This document shows, piece by piece, positions 20,714 to 35,968 of a stretch of 64,000 bases of DNA (within the stretch, counting starts at the first letter, position 1; each line of letters starts with the position of its first letter). The DNA lies in contig NZ_JAPKNJ010000001.1 of assembly GCF_026343945.1 (NCBI RefSeq), positions 2,294,001 through 2,358,000 of the forward strand, read 5' to 3'. The notes under the pieces are model-generated. The model did not search any database. It was not told the origin of the DNA and saw only the letters and a list, made by a program, of their open reading frames with translations. The position numbers were made by a program, and so were the translations under genes. The stretch comes from Kaistia algarum. GTDB taxonomy: Bacteria > Pseudomonadota > Alphaproteobacteria > Rhizobiales > Kaistiaceae.

Positions 20714-21463
20714 CTACCACCGGCCTTCGGCGCCTTGGACCCGTGCCGCGCCGATGATCGGCCCCGGTCCGCCGCCGGGCGCCTCCTCCTGGAGCAGGAA
20801 CGCGCAGCCGTCGGCGTCGTCCTGGTGGTACTTTCCCATCGGCAGGTCGACTTTGATCGGCTCACCGCGCCACATGGCGATCGGGTGCATGCGGCGGACG
20901 ACATTGTAATAATCGAGAGTGCGGTTGCGGTTCTCCCCCCGGCCGACCGGGACGCGGACGTGGCTGTCATAGAGCACCAGCCACAACGTCGCCTTGCGCG
21001 GTGCCCCGTCCTCGCCCTTTCCGACGGAAACGCTCACCGCATCACCCGACATGCCGACGTCGATCGGGACGAGCGGCGCCTCGCTTTTCCGGATGGCGTC
21101 GGCGACGGCGGTCTCGTTACTGCCGACAACCGGCGCGCGCCCGTTAACGACGACCTGCGGCGTATAGACCTGACGGTCGCCGCGCGCGCTGGCATAGGAT
21201 TTCTGGCGCGCCGTGAATTCGTGATCGGCGAGCGTGTCCTTCCAGCCCTGGTAGTCCCAATAATCGACGGAATAGGAGAGCGCGATGACGTCGGGGCGCT
21301 TCGAATATTCCTCGAGCAATTCGTCGGCCGGCGGGCAGGAGGAGCAGCCCTGGCTGGTGAAGAGCTCCACCACCGCGCGCACGCTGCGTTCTTCGGCCGA
21401 GACGCCCGATGCGAGACTCGAACAGACCAGAATAGCGACAAGAGCCGGCCGCTGGGCACGCAT
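20714..21463 (-). CDS. DUF1223-domain secreted thioredoxin-like protein
   Basis: 249 residues. A signal peptide ending 'SGVSAEE' is followed by 'VVELFTSQGCSSCPPADELLEEY', a CxxC (Cys40, Cys43) in a thioredoxin-like position, and 'SYSVDYWDYQGWKDTLA' typical of DUF1223. The family is common in alphaproteobacteria; function is undefined, though a thiol-redox role in the periplasm is plausible. ATG 21463 was chosen because it gives a clean signal peptide; there is no strong ribosome site. It is convergent with the COG0523 gene (6-nt gap) and downstream of acnA. Confidence 0.88.
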   Translation of the reverse strand: MRAQRPALVAILVCSSLASGVSAEERSVRAVVELFTSQGCSSCPPADELLEEYSKRPDVIALSYSVDYWDYQGWKDTLADHEFTARQKSYASARGDRQVYTPQVVVNGRAPVVGSNETAVADAIRKSEAPLVPIDVGMSGDAVSVSVGKGEDGAPRKATLWLVLYDSHVRVPVGRGENRNRTLDYYNVVRRMHPIAMWRGEPIKVDLPMGKYHQDDADGCAFLLQEEAPGGGPGPIIGAARVQGAEGRW

Positions 21464-21621
21464 GGAGAGAGCCGATCTACGGTGACTGCCGAACTTTCCG
21501 GCAAACTGTTTGATGCAGCTTTGCTTTAGGTCCCCGGGCGATCGCAAACCAGTCAATTTCGGGTGACTGCCGCGTCATCGCCGAGACGGCGGCGCCAGCG
21601 GCGCCGCCGTGGTTCGTTGGA

Positions 21622-24309
<2,688 letters not shown>

Positions 24310-24587
24310 GATGGACTGGTCCTCGGTTCGGTCGCAGGAACGCCTAGCCGAAGTCGATGCACGAAGCGTGCCCGACCCGGTCAGGCCACTGCGGGACGGC
24401 GGCGGAACAAGGCTTCCGCATGGCTTCCGTCGCCTCAGTGTTGACTCAGGTCTTCGCCGCGGCGCACCGGGCGCCGGGTTGCAGGCCTTATAGTGAATTT
24501 CGTAAGGAGAAGCCAGAACAAGGAAACTCGCTGCCGTTGGAACCTTTCGAACCTGCGTCGAGGGGCCGCGCTGGCGTCGGAGGCTCG

Positions 24588-25196
24588 GTGAACCGTCTTG
24601 AAGTCCTTGAGCTTTCGGTCGATCGCGGCGGCAGGCGCATTCTGTCCGGCCTGTCGTTCGCCCTCGCCGCGGGCGACCTCATCGTCCTGTCCGGGCCGAA
24701 CGGGGCCGGAAAGTCGACCTTGCTGCGGGCCGTGGCAGGCCTGCTGCCACTTGCCGACGGCGCGGTCCGCTGGTTGCCGCAGGACCAGCCATTGGCCGAA
24801 TCCTGTCACTATTTCGGGCATCTCGATGGGCTGAAGCCGGCCCTCACCGTCGCGGAGAATCTGGCCCTGTGGTCGAAGGTCGCAGGCGCGCGGGGTCTGA
24901 GCGTCGGCGAGGCGCTGGAACGGATCGGGCTCGACGCGCTGGAGGACCTGCCGGCGGCCTATCTCTCCTCCGGGCAGAAGCGGCGGGTCGGTTTTGCGCG
25001 ATTGCTTCTGACGCTCCGTCCTCTCTGGCTGCTCGATGAGCCGACCTCTGCGCTCGACATCGCGGCGGAGGCGGCATTCGGCTCGATTCTCGCCGAGCAT
25101 CTGGCGGGTGGCGGCGCGGCGATCGTCGCGACGCATCGGCGTCTGCCGGTCGCGGCGACGGCCGAACTGGCGCTTCGTCCGGAGACCGGCGAATGA
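24588..25196 (+). CDS. ccmA: Heme exporter ATP-binding protein CcmA
   Basis: 202 residues of an ABC ATPase: Walker A '[11 protein letters not shown]', Q/H-loop region '[21 protein letters not shown]', signature '[17 protein letters not shown]' and Walker B '[12 protein letters not shown]', with the CcmA-typical H-loop 'VATHRRL'. CcmA powers CcmABCD, which loads haem onto CcmE for cytochrome c maturation. The GTG at 24588 has GGAGG 5 nt upstream and fits the family start; the upstream open frame has no homology. It overlaps ccmB by 4 nt (ATGA). Confidence 0.94.
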   Translation: MNRLEVLELSVDRGGRRILSGLSFALAAGDLIVLSGPNGAGKSTLLRAVAGLLPLADGAVRWLPQDQPLAESCHYFGHLDGLKPALTVAENLALWSKVAGARGLSVGEALERIGLDALEDLPAAYLSSGQKRRVGFARLLLTLRPLWLLDEPTSALDIAAEAAFGSILAEHLAGGGAAIVATHRRLPVAATAELALRPETGE

Positions 25197-25858
25197 GCCT
25201 CTTCCTCGCGCTCATCGGACGAACCGCCCGCCTGTCGCTGCGCGCCGGGGGCGGGGCCTATACGGGACTGGTCTTCTTCCTCTCGGTCGTCGCCGTGGTG
25301 CCGTTCGGCGTCGGCCCGGACATGCCGCTGCTGGCGCGGATCGGACCGGCGATGCTGTGGATCGCGGCGCTTCTCGCCACGCTGCTCGGCCTGGATCGGC
25401 TTTTCCAGGACGACCGCGACGATGGAACGCTCGATCATCTGATGCTGTCGGGTCTGCCGCTCGAACTGGTCGTTCTGGCCAAGGCCATCGGACACTGGCT
25501 GGCGACCGGGCTGCCGCTGATCGTCGGCACGCCGGTCTTCGGGCTGATCCTCGGCCTCGACGCGCCGACGATCACGCTGGTCGCGGCGACGCTCCTGCTT
25601 GGAACCCCGGCACTGACCCTGATTGGCGCCATTGGGGCGGCGCTGATCACCGCGATGCGTCGTGGCGGTCTCGTGGTCGCGGTGCTGGTGCTGCCCTTCA
25701 CCATCCCAGTGCTGATCTTCGGCGTCAGCGCGATCTCGGGTGTGGGCGGCAATGGGCCGTCGACCGCGCCCTTTCTGTTTCTCGCTGCCTTCTCGCTGGC
25801 CTCGGCCGTTCTGGCGCCGATCGCGGCGGCCGCGGCGCTCCGTGCAGCCCTGGATTAG
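25193..25858 (+). CDS. ccmB: Heme exporter permease CcmB
   Basis: 221 residues with six hydrophobic segments and the CcmB signatures 'LDRLFQDDRDDGTLDHLMLSGLPLE' (shortened) and 'TPALTLIGAIGAALI'. It forms the membrane part of the CcmAB complex acting on haem-CcmC-CcmE at the inner membrane. Its stop overlaps that of the convergent putA by 4 nt. The usual next genes ccmC and ccmD do not follow and are not elsewhere in this window, so the cluster is split or they lie at another locus. Confidence 0.94.
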   Translation: MSLFLALIGRTARLSLRAGGGAYTGLVFFLSVVAVVPFGVGPDMPLLARIGPAMLWIAALLATLLGLDRLFQDDRDDGTLDHLMLSGLPLELVVLAKAIGHWLATGLPLIVGTPVFGLILGLDAPTITLVAATLLLGTPALTLIGAIGAALITAMRRGGLVVAVLVLPFTIPVLIFGVSAISGVGGNGPSTAPFLFLAAFSLASAVLAPIAAAAALRAALD

Positions 25859-28800
25859 CCGATCGTCATCAGGCTGGCATTGCCGCCCGCTGCTGCCGTG
25901 TTGGTGCTGATCGACATTTCCTCGACCAGCATGGCGAGCGGGAAATCCTCACGGCCGGCGGCAAGGCCCTCGGGCGATACCGCATGGACGGGGATGATGG
26001 GTCCATCCAGCGCCGCGAGTTCGATCTGCAGGCGGATCAACGCGTCGCCGCCGCCTTCGAACAGCACGGCCGCCACGGGGCTGTCGCGCTCGCTTTCCCC
26101 GAATACACGTTCCTGCAGGGATGTCGGCAACGCATTTCGGCCGAAGGGAGCATCGGCCGGAAGTACAGGGCGGTTTCCGGTGGCCAGGGCGGCGGCGACC
26201 GCGGCGTGGAACCCGGTCTCGGTCTCGGCCTGGACGAGGAGGCGACCGCGCGGGCGCAAGCGGTATTCGTTACGCTCGCCGACCGGGCCGGGCAGTTCGA
26301 GAGGCCGTGTCGATGGCGCCAGGGTGCGGTAGCGGTCAAATGATGTGGCTGCCGCAGACAGTCCACTTTCCTTCAGCCAGTCGAGATAGGCGACGAGGGT
26401 ATTCGTTGCTGTGCCGACCTGCCAGCTGGATGCGGCCGGATTCCCATGGCCAAGTCGCTGGAGATAGAGTGGGCCGCCGGCCTTCGGGCCTGTGCCCGAG
26501 AGGCCATTCCCGCCGAAGGGCTGAACACCGACGACCGCGCCGACTATGTTGCGGTTCACATAGATATTGCCGGCGCGAATGCTGCCAGTCACCGCCGCAA
26601 TCGTCTCGTCGATGCGAGTGTGCAGGCCGAAGGTGAGGCCATAGCCGGTGGCATTCACCGCCTCGATCAGGGCCGGCAGTTCGTTGCGACGATAGCGCAG
26701 GACATGCAGCACCGGACCGAAGACCTCGCGCTCGACATCGCCCAGCTCGCCGATCTCAATGAGGGCCGGGGGCACAAAGCTGCCGGTGGCCGTTTCTGGC
26801 GGAAGGGGCAGCGAGTGTACCCTGAAGCCTCGTTCGGCCATGGCGGCGATATGCGCCGAGAGCAGTGCCGCCGCCTCGGCGCGGATCACAGGGCCGATAT
26901 CCGTGGAGAGGCGATCCGGCTTGCCGATCGTCAGTTCGGCCATGGCGCCCAGGATCATCTCGATCGTGCGGTCGGCAATGTCCTCCTGCAGACACAGGAT
27001 GCGCAGCGCCGAACAACGCTGGCCCGCGCTGTCGAAGGCGGATTGCAGCACATCGGCTGTCACCTGCTCGGCGAGAGCCGAGGAATCGACGATCATGACG
27101 TTGAGCCCGCCGGTCTCCGCCACGAGCGGCACGTTGCGACCCTCCGGCGTCAGGCGCTCTGCGAGGCTCGCCTGGATCCGGCGGGCGACTTCGGTCGAGC
27201 CCGTGAACAGGACCGCGCGGGTTCGCGGATCGGCGACGAGCGCCGCACCGACGTCGCCTTCTCCCGGAAGGAGTTGCAGGGCCGCCGGCGGGATGCCGGC
27301 GCTGCGCAAGATGCGGATAGCTTCCGCCGCGACGAGGGGTGTCTCCTCCGCCGGCTTGGCCAGCACCGGATTGCCGGCCGCGAGCGCTGCCGCGATCTGG
27401 CCAGTGAAGATGGCGAGCGGAAAGTTCCACGGGCTGATGCAGACGGTCGGCCCCAGCGGGCGGCTGCCGTCGTCCGCCCGTTCCGCCTCGTCTGCGTAGA
27501 AGCGCAGGAAGTCCACGGCCTCGCGCACTTCCGAAACAGCGTTCGGGATCGTCTTGCCGGCCTCGCGCACCAGCAGGCCGATCAGCGAGATCATTGCGGC
27601 CTCGAACCGGTCCGCTGCCCGACGCAGGATCGCGGCGCGTTCGGCGGCGGGTGTCGCCGACCAGATCGGTGCCACCGCGTCGGCATGGTCGAAGGCGCTG
27701 GCGATATCGGCCGTGGCGGCGGTCACGGCGGAGCCCACGACGTCGCGGCGGTCGGCGGGGTTGCGGATCGTCTCGGCCTTGCCTTCGTGAATTTCGCCGC
27801 CGACCATCGGCCGCGCCTGCCATTTCCGGCTGCCTTCGCCGACAAGATGGGCCGCGAGCGTGGCAATCTGCGGCTCGCTGGCGAGGTCGAGGCCCAGCGA
27901 GTTGATCCGCGCGCCATGGATATGGCGCGGCGGCCGGATGGAGGGATGCGGGCTCCCCATGGGCACCAGCGCGGCGGCCTCGGCGACGGGATCGGCGACG
28001 AGGTCCTCGATCGGTACCGCCGGATCGGAAACGCGGTTCACGAACGACGTATTGGCGCCGTTCTCCAGCAGGCGGCGAACAAGATAGGCGAGCAGCGTCT
28101 CATGTGTTCCGACCGGCGCATAGATGCGACAGGGGCGGCCGAGGCGATCGGCACCGACGACCTCCTCATAAAGCGGCTCGCCCATGCCATGGAGACATTG
28201 AAACTCATATTGGCCGGCATAGAAGTTCGCGCCGGCCATCTTCATGATCGTCGCCAGGGTCTGCGCGTTGTGGGTGGCGAATTGCGGGAAGATCGCGTCC
28301 GGCGCGGCGAGCAGACGCCTGGCGCAGGCAAGATAGGAAACGTCGGTGTGGAGCTTGCGCGTAAAGACCGGGAAATCCTCCAGTCCTGCCTCCTGCGCAC
28401 GCTTGATCTCGCTGTCCCAGTAAGCGCCCTTCACGAGGCGCACCATCAGCCGCCTCCGGCTGCGTCGGCCAAGATCGATAAGGTAGTCGATGACGAAGGG
28501 GCAGCGCTTGCCATAGGCCTGAATGACGAAGCCGATGCCGTTCCAGCCTTCCAGTTCGGCATCGAAGCAAAGCGCTTCCAGGAGGTCGAGCGAGAGTTCG
28601 AGTCGATCGGCCTCCTCCGCATCGATGTTGAGGCCGATATCGTAGCGCCGCGCGAGGCGGGCGAGGCTCGTAAGGCGCGGCAAGAGTTCGACCATGACGC
28701 GTTCGGCCTGGGCGCGCGAATAGCGTGGATGCAGCGCCGATAGCTTGATCGAGATGCCGGGGCCTTCATAGATGCCGCGTCGGCCGGCTGCCTTGCCGAT

Positions 28801-29670
28801 CGCGTGGATCGCCTGCTCATAGGCCGCGAAATAATGATCGGCATCCGCTGCCGTCATCGCGGCCTCGCCGAGCATGTCGTAGGAATAGCGGAAGCCTTTC
28901 GCCTCCATGCGCCGGCTGTTGGCGAGGGCCTCGCCGATTGTCTGTCCGGTGACGAACTGCTCACCCATCAGCCGCATGGCGATCTCGACGCCCTTGCGGA
29001 TCACGCCTTCTCCGCCGCGCCCGATGAGGCGTGACAACGCCGACGAGAGTCCTTCCTCGCTGGATGTGCCCGTCAGCCTCCCCGTTACGACCAGACCCCA
29101 GGTGGCGGCGTTGACGAAAAGCGACGGGCTCTGACCGACATGGGCGCTCCAGTCGCCGGCGGCAATCTTGTCGCGGATCAGCGCGTCGCGGGTCGCGCGA
29201 TCGGGAATCCGCAGCAGCGCTTCGGCAAGGCACATCAGCGCCACGCCTTCCTGAGTGGACAGCGCATATTCGCGGATGAGGCCCTCGACGCGGCCGGATC
29301 CGGGCTTGGCGCGCAGTCGCTCGACCAGATCGCCGGCGATAGCCGCCGCCTCGGCGCGGGCGACGTCCGGAAGCGCGGCCTCCGAAATGAGCAGCGGCAT
29401 ACATTCCAGTTCCGGGCGCCGCGCCGCCGCGGCGATGCGGGCTCGCAGCAGGCTCAACGAGCGAACGCTGCGCGCCAGATCGAGAAACGGCATCTCCGGC
29501 GAATCGGAGCCGGAAATCGAGCCGGCTTCCGTGCCCTCGGCATCAGTGATCGCCATGAGCAGGCCCTGCTTCGCCAGGGCATGGGGCGATTTTCCGAGTT
29601 CCGCCGCAGCCGCCTGCAGTCGCGCCTTCCATTCCTCGTCGACCTTGATGCCGATCGTGGTGGTACCCAT
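25855..29670 (-). CDS. putA: Trifunctional proline utilisation protein PutA (RHH repressor / proline dehydrogenase / P5C dehydrogenase)
   Basis: 1271 residues. Residues about 5-45 form a ribbon-helix-helix DNA-binding domain ('IGIKVDEEWKARLQAAAAEL'). The FAD-dependent proline dehydrogenase barrel follows in the middle ('GPGISIKLSALHPRYSRAQ', 'RLVKGAYWDSEIKRAQ'). The aldehyde dehydrogenase part has 'SPWNFPLAIFTGQIAAAL', Glu in 'VAETGGLNVMIVD' and catalytic Cys in 'DSAGQRCSALRIL'. It oxidises proline to glutamate and, when not membrane-bound, represses its own gene. ATG 29670 has AGGAG 7 nt upstream. The RHH domain fits the phased operator array found just upstream. Confidence 0.96.
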   Translation of the reverse strand: MGTTTIGIKVDEEWKARLQAAAAELGKSPHALAKQGLLMAITDAEGTEAGSISGSDSPEMPFLDLARSVRSLSLLRARIAAAARRPELECMPLLISEAALPDVARAEAAAIAGDLVERLRAKPGSGRVEGLIREYALSTQEGVALMCLAEALLRIPDRATRDALIRDKIAAGDWSAHVGQSPSLFVNAATWGLVVTGRLTGTSSEEGLSSALSRLIGRGGEGVIRKGVEIAMRLMGEQFVTGQTIGEALANSRRMEAKGFRYSYDMLGEAAMTAADADHYFAAYEQAIHAIGKAAGRRGIYEGPGISIKLSALHPRYSRAQAERVMVELLPRLTSLARLARRYDIGLNIDAEEADRLELSLDLLEALCFDAELEGWNGIGFVIQAYGKRCPFVIDYLIDLGRRSRRRLMVRLVKGAYWDSEIKRAQEAGLEDFPVFTRKLHTDVSYLACARRLLAAPDAIFPQFATHNAQTLATIMKMAGANFYAGQYEFQCLHGMGEPLYEEVVGADRLGRPCRIYAPVGTHETLLAYLVRRLLENGANTSFVNRVSDPAVPIEDLVADPVAEAAALVPMGSPHPSIRPPRHIHGARINSLGLDLASEPQIATLAAHLVGEGSRKWQARPMVGGEIHEGKAETIRNPADRRDVVGSAVTAATADIASAFDHADAVAPIWSATPAAERAAILRRAADRFEAAMISLIGLLVREAGKTIPNAVSEVREAVDFLRFYADEAERADDGSRPLGPTVCISPWNFPLAIFTGQIAAALAAGNPVLAKPAEETPLVAAEAIRILRSAGIPPAALQLLPGEGDVGAALVADPRTRAVLFTGSTEVARRIQASLAERLTPEGRNVPLVAETGGLNVMIVDSSALAEQVTADVLQSAFDSAGQRCSALRILCLQEDIADRTIEMILGAMAELTIGKPDRLSTDIGPVIRAEAAALLSAHIAAMAERGFRVHSLPLPPETATGSFVPPALIEIGELGDVEREVFGPVLHVLRYRRNELPALIEAVNATGYGLTFGLHTRIDETIAAVTGSIRAGNIYVNRNIVGAVVGVQPFGGNGLSGTGPKAGGPLYLQRLGHGNPAASSWQVGTATNTLVAYLDWLKESGLSAAATSFDRYRTLAPSTRPLELPGPVGERNEYRLRPRGRLLVQAETETGFHAAVAAALATGNRPVLPADAPFGRNALPTSLQERVFGESERDSPVAAVLFEGGGDALIRLQIELAALDGPIIPVHAVSPEGLAAGREDFPLAMLVEEMSISTNTAAAGGNASLMTIG

Positions 29671-29691
29671 CGTGCTCTCCTGCGATGGTCT

Positions 29692-29746
29692 GGTTTTACC
29701 ATCGGCGATAGACGGGTGCAACCACCTGAATGGTTCGGGTTTAACC
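29692..29746. promoter_or_regulatory. putA promoter with three GGT-N3-ACC elements spaced exactly 23 bp
   Basis: GGTTTTACC (29692-29700), GGTGCAACC (29715-29723) and GGTTTAACC (29738-29746) have centres at 29696, 29719 and 29742, so spacing is 23 bp each time. On the minus strand TTGCAC (29721-29716), a 17-bp spacer and TAAAAC (29698-29693) form a plausible promoter for putA. Its -35 falls in the middle element and its -10 in the proximal one. The middle element contains GTTGCA, the core bound by E. coli PutA. Binding by the PutA RHH domain is inferred. Confidence 0.6.
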
Positions 29747-29910
29747 GAGGTCTTCGTGAACCATGTCCGCGATCAGGCCTTCATCGATAGGCCGATCCGG
29801 AGACAGGAACGGTATCGAGCCGCACCGAATCGTGGCATTTCCGAGTCGGCCGCGAGTTGCGATAGCGTGGATGCTGTGCTAACGAACGCGCGGCTTTCGG
29901 GCGGGCCAAT

Positions 29911-29939
29911 TTGACGGGTTCCATTCGTCGAAGAAAATT
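29911..29939 (+). promoter_or_regulatory. Possible promoter of the atpHAGDC operon
   Basis: TTGACG (29911-29916), a 17-bp spacer, then AAAATT (29934-29939), about 80 nt upstream of the atpH start. The -35 is good and the -10 weak. The rest of the 29747-30016 interval holds no gene that I can support. Confidence 0.3.
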
Positions 29940-30016
29940 CTAATCCGATCAAAGTGTTGCGATTGCGACCCAGGCGGTGCCGATTGCCCGGCGATAGGTC
30001 TGACAGCGAGGTTCAG

Positions 30017-32106
<2,090 letters not shown>

Positions 32107-32120
32107 ACCCCACGGTTTCG

Positions 32121-32147
32121 AGCCGGCTCCGGATAACGGGACCGGCT
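32121..32147 (+). other. Intercistronic hairpin between atpA and atpG
   Basis: AGCCGG (32121-32126) pairs with CCGGCT (32142-32147), with further pairing TCC/GGA inside. There is no U-run after it, so it looks like an mRNA-stabilising or translation-tuning hairpin rather than a terminator. Confidence 0.45.
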
Positions 32148-32172
32148 TCCATTCCGCTCGACAGGGACGGTC

Positions 32173-33054
32173 ATGCCGAGCCTCAAGGAACTTAGAAATC
32201 GCATCACTTCGGTGAAGGCGACCCAGAAGATCACCAAGGCGATGCAGATGGTCGCCGCGGCTAAGCTGCGCCGCGCCCAGGCGGCGGCCGAGGCTTCGCG
32301 GCCCTATGCCGAGCGGATGAGCGCGGTGCTGTCGAATGTCGCGGTCGGCGTCGCCGGCCGGGCCGATGCGCCCCGCCTGCTGGCGGGCACCGGTTCGGAC
32401 GCGACGCACCTTCTGATCGTCTGCACCGCGGAACGCGGCCTCTGCGGCGCGTTCAATTCGTCGATCGCGAGACTTGCCCGGGATCACGCCGTTGCGCTGC
32501 AGCGCGAGGGCAAGATCGTCAAGATCCTTTGCGTTGGCAAGAAGGGCTACGACCTGCTCCGCCGCCAGTTCAAGGATCAGATCATCGAGCTGATCGAGCT
32601 GCGCACGGTCAAGCAGATCGGCTTTGGCAATGCGGAGACGATCGGCCGCAAGGTGCTCTCGCTCTACCAGAAGGGCGAGTTCGACGTCGCGACTCTCTTC
32701 TATGCAAAGTTCCGTTCCGTCATCCAGCAGATACCAACGGCGCAGCGGGTCATCCCTGCCGAGGTCGATGGTGGCGAGGCGGTCGATCGCAGCACTTCGG
32801 TGATCTACGAATACGAGCCCGACGAGGCAGCAATCCTCGAGGATCTGCTGCCGCGCAACGTCTCGGTGCAGATTCTCTCGGCGCTCCTGGAGAATGTAGC
32901 GTCGGAGATGGGCGCCAAGATGTCGGCGATGGACAGCGCCACGCGCAATGCCGGCGAGATGATCAAGAAGTACACGCTCCGCTACAACCGGACGCGCCAG
33001 GCGATGATCACCAAGGAACTGATCGAGATCATTTCGGGCGCCGAGGCGCTCTGA
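32173..33054 (+). CDS. atpG: ATP synthase F1 gamma subunit
   Basis: 293 residues. The N-terminal helix '[20 protein letters not shown]' and C-terminal helix '[20 protein letters not shown]' plus '[15 protein letters not shown]' are the coiled-coil rotor shaft inside the F1 hexamer; '[16 protein letters not shown]' is the usual internal signature. It converts proton-driven rotation into conformational change of the beta subunits. It is read between atpA and atpD. Confidence 0.98.
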   Translation: MPSLKELRNRITSVKATQKITKAMQMVAAAKLRRAQAAAEASRPYAERMSAVLSNVAVGVAGRADAPRLLAGTGSDATHLLIVCTAERGLCGAFNSSIARLARDHAVALQREGKIVKILCVGKKGYDLLRRQFKDQIIELIELRTVKQIGFGNAETIGRKVLSLYQKGEFDVATLFYAKFRSVIQQIPTAQRVIPAEVDGGEAVDRSTSVIYEYEPDEAAILEDLLPRNVSVQILSALLENVASEMGAKMSAMDSATRNAGEMIKKYTLRYNRTRQAMITKELIEIISGAEAL

Positions 33055-33074
33055 CCGGATTTTTGGAAGGCTAG

Positions 33075-34529
<1,455 letters not shown>

Positions 34530-34555
34530 TCGCCTCGAAAAGGAGCTAGGGCCCG

Positions 34556-34960
34556 ATGGCTGATCCGTTTTCGTTCGAACTCGTCTCGCCGGAGCGGCTC
34601 CTGCTCTCCGAGCCGGTGCTTTCCGTTGTCGTTCCCGGCGCGGAAGGCGAGTTCACCGTCCTGAAGAACCACGCGCCGTTCATGTCGACGATCCGGCCGG
34701 GCATCGTGACGGTTACGCCGGTGTCCGGCGCGTCGCAGCGCTATTTCATCCGCGGCGGCTTCGCGGATGTGAGCCCCTCGGGTCTCACCATCCTCGCCGA
34801 ACTCGCCGTTCCCGCCGAGAGCATCGATCCGGCCCTGATCCTCAAGGAGATCAAGGACGCGGAGGAGGATCTCGCCGACGCCAAGGACGACGAAAGCCGT
34901 TCGGTGGCGGCGCAGAAGCTCAGCCAGCTCAAGGAAGCGCAGGCCGCTCTCGGCCAGTGA
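34556..34960 (+). CDS. atpC: ATP synthase F1 epsilon subunit
   Basis: 134 residues with the beta-sandwich '[20 protein letters not shown]', '[20 protein letters not shown]' and '[19 protein letters not shown]', followed by a C-terminal helical pair. It belongs to the central stalk and inhibits ATP hydrolysis. AAGGAG precedes the ATG. It is the last gene of the operon; a strong terminator follows the stop by 21 nt. Confidence 0.97.
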   Translation: MADPFSFELVSPERLLLSEPVLSVVVPGAEGEFTVLKNHAPFMSTIRPGIVTVTPVSGASQRYFIRGGFADVSPSGLTILAELAVPAESIDPALILKEIKDAEEDLADAKDDESRSVAAQKLSQLKEAQAALGQ

Positions 34961-34981
34961 ATTCCGCCAATACAACGATCG

Positions 34982-35011
34982 AACGGCCGCCTTTGGGCGG
35001 CCGTTTTCGTT
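34982..35011 (+). terminator. Rho-independent terminator after atpC
   Basis: AACGGCCGCC (34982-34991), loop TTTG, GGCGGCCGTT (34996-35005), then TTCGTT. The 10-bp perfect stem with a T-rich tail is a clear terminator. It also lies immediately beyond the stop of rppH from the other strand, where the tail is AACG-rich and less ideal, so it may act both ways. Confidence 0.85.
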
Positions 35012-35529
35012 CATGAGGCCAGATGGCGGAAGGCTGCGACGACCTGCTCGTAGACCTTGCGCTTGAACGGGACGATCAGGCTGGGCAGCGCGTCGAGCCG
35101 CTCCCACCGCCACGAGATGAATTCAGCCTCATGGGCGCCGCCGCCAGGTGACAATACGTTGATCTCGCTCTCCTCGCCCTCAAAGCGGAAGGCGAACCAT
35201 TTCTGCCGCTGACCGCGGTATTTTCCCTTGAGCGCGACACCGACGAGATCCGGCGGCAGGTCATAGTCGAACCAGCCCTCGGCTTCCTCGATCAGCGTCA
35301 CGGACCGGATGCTCGTCTCCTCAAACAGCTCGCGATACGCGGCCGGCAAGGGCTCCTCGCCCGGGTCGATGCCACCTTGGGGCAGCTGCCAGACGGGGTC
35401 GCCCGCGACCAGCTCGGCATTCGGCGAGCGCTCGCCGATAAAGACCTGCCCGGCGGCGTTGAAGACGACGGTCCCGACGCAGGGACGATAGGGCAAGGTC
35501 GAGGGATCGACCGGTTTCTTCTTCGACAT
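35011..35529 (-). CDS. rppH: RNA pyrophosphohydrolase RppH (Nudix)
   Basis: 172 residues. The Nudix box is '[20 protein letters not shown]' followed by TSI; 'VWQLPQGG' before it and 'WFDYDLP' after it fit RppH. It removes pyrophosphate from mRNA 5' ends and triggers decay. ATG 35529 has GGAGG 8 nt upstream; an in-frame ATG at 35559 adds ten residues without support. It converges on the atp operon terminator. Confidence 0.95.
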   Translation of the reverse strand: MSKKKPVDPSTLPYRPCVGTVVFNAAGQVFIGERSPNAELVAGDPVWQLPQGGIDPGEEPLPAAYRELFEETSIRSVTLIEEAEGWFDYDLPPDLVGVALKGKYRGQRQKWFAFRFEGEESEINVLSPGGGAHEAEFISWRWERLDALPSLIVPFKRKVYEQVVAAFRHLAS

Positions 35530-35613
35530 GGGATCATCCTCCAGCGCAGGAGCCGGCAATCTATCGGCTCGCAGGCGGCGGATGAAGCGACATTTGGATG
35601 ACGCTCCCTGCGA

Positions 35614-35889
35614 TCAGGGATCGCGGATGATGATCTGACCCGATGGGTCGTCAGGCGGCTCCGGGGCCGGCGAGTCGGCGGCGGGAGGCGGGGGCGGCGC
35701 AGGGGGCAGCGCCGGCAGAGCCACGCTGGCGATCGGTTGGCCTCCGTCCGGATCATGGAACCAGACCGCCCAGCCGACGACGAAGAGCGTGGCAGCCAGC
35801 GCAATGCCGAGCGCAAAGGGCCAGAGGCGTGACGGTCGCCGGCTCCGGTCGCGACCGAGGCCGAGGGGGGCGGTGTAATCCTCCGACAC
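35614..35889 (-). pseudogene. Truncated N-terminus of a divergent polysaccharide deacetylase (DUF610/YibQ-type) protein
   Basis: 91 residues: 'MSEDYTAPLGLGRDRSRRP', one membrane segment (about 23-43), then a Pro/Ala-rich linker ending 'GQIIIRDP' and stop. This start, anchor and linker resemble the N-terminus of the divergent polysaccharide deacetylase proteins normally encoded between ctpA and rppH in Hyphomicrobiales, which run to roughly 400 residues. Only 84 nt separate its stop from rppH, so the catalytic domain is absent. It may be a remnant or a small membrane protein that is still made. The family link rests on memory of the N-terminal pattern and on position. Confidence 0.55.
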
Positions 35890-35940
35890 AGGTCGGCTCC
35901 AGAAGCTGCGATGGCTGGGGTAAGCGTCGGATCATAAAGG

Positions 35941-35962
35941 AACGGCGCCCGAGGGCGCCGTT
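35941..35962 (-). terminator. Terminator after ctpA
   Basis: AACGGCGCC (35941-35949), loop CGAG, GGCGCCGTT (35954-35962): a 9-bp perfect stem directly after the ctpA stop. On the minus strand it is followed by CCTTTATG, a modest T-tract. It separates ctpA from the truncated deacetylase gene. Confidence 0.7.
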
Positions 35963-35968
35963 CTGGGA

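Noticed and set aside
24357..24587. 77-codon N-terminal extension of ccmA
   Set aside because: No similarity to CcmA, and a GGAGG-supported GTG at 24588 gives the usual start.
26446..28743. 765-codon open frame antisense to putA
   Set aside because: It lies within putA, and its translation has no recognisable domain.
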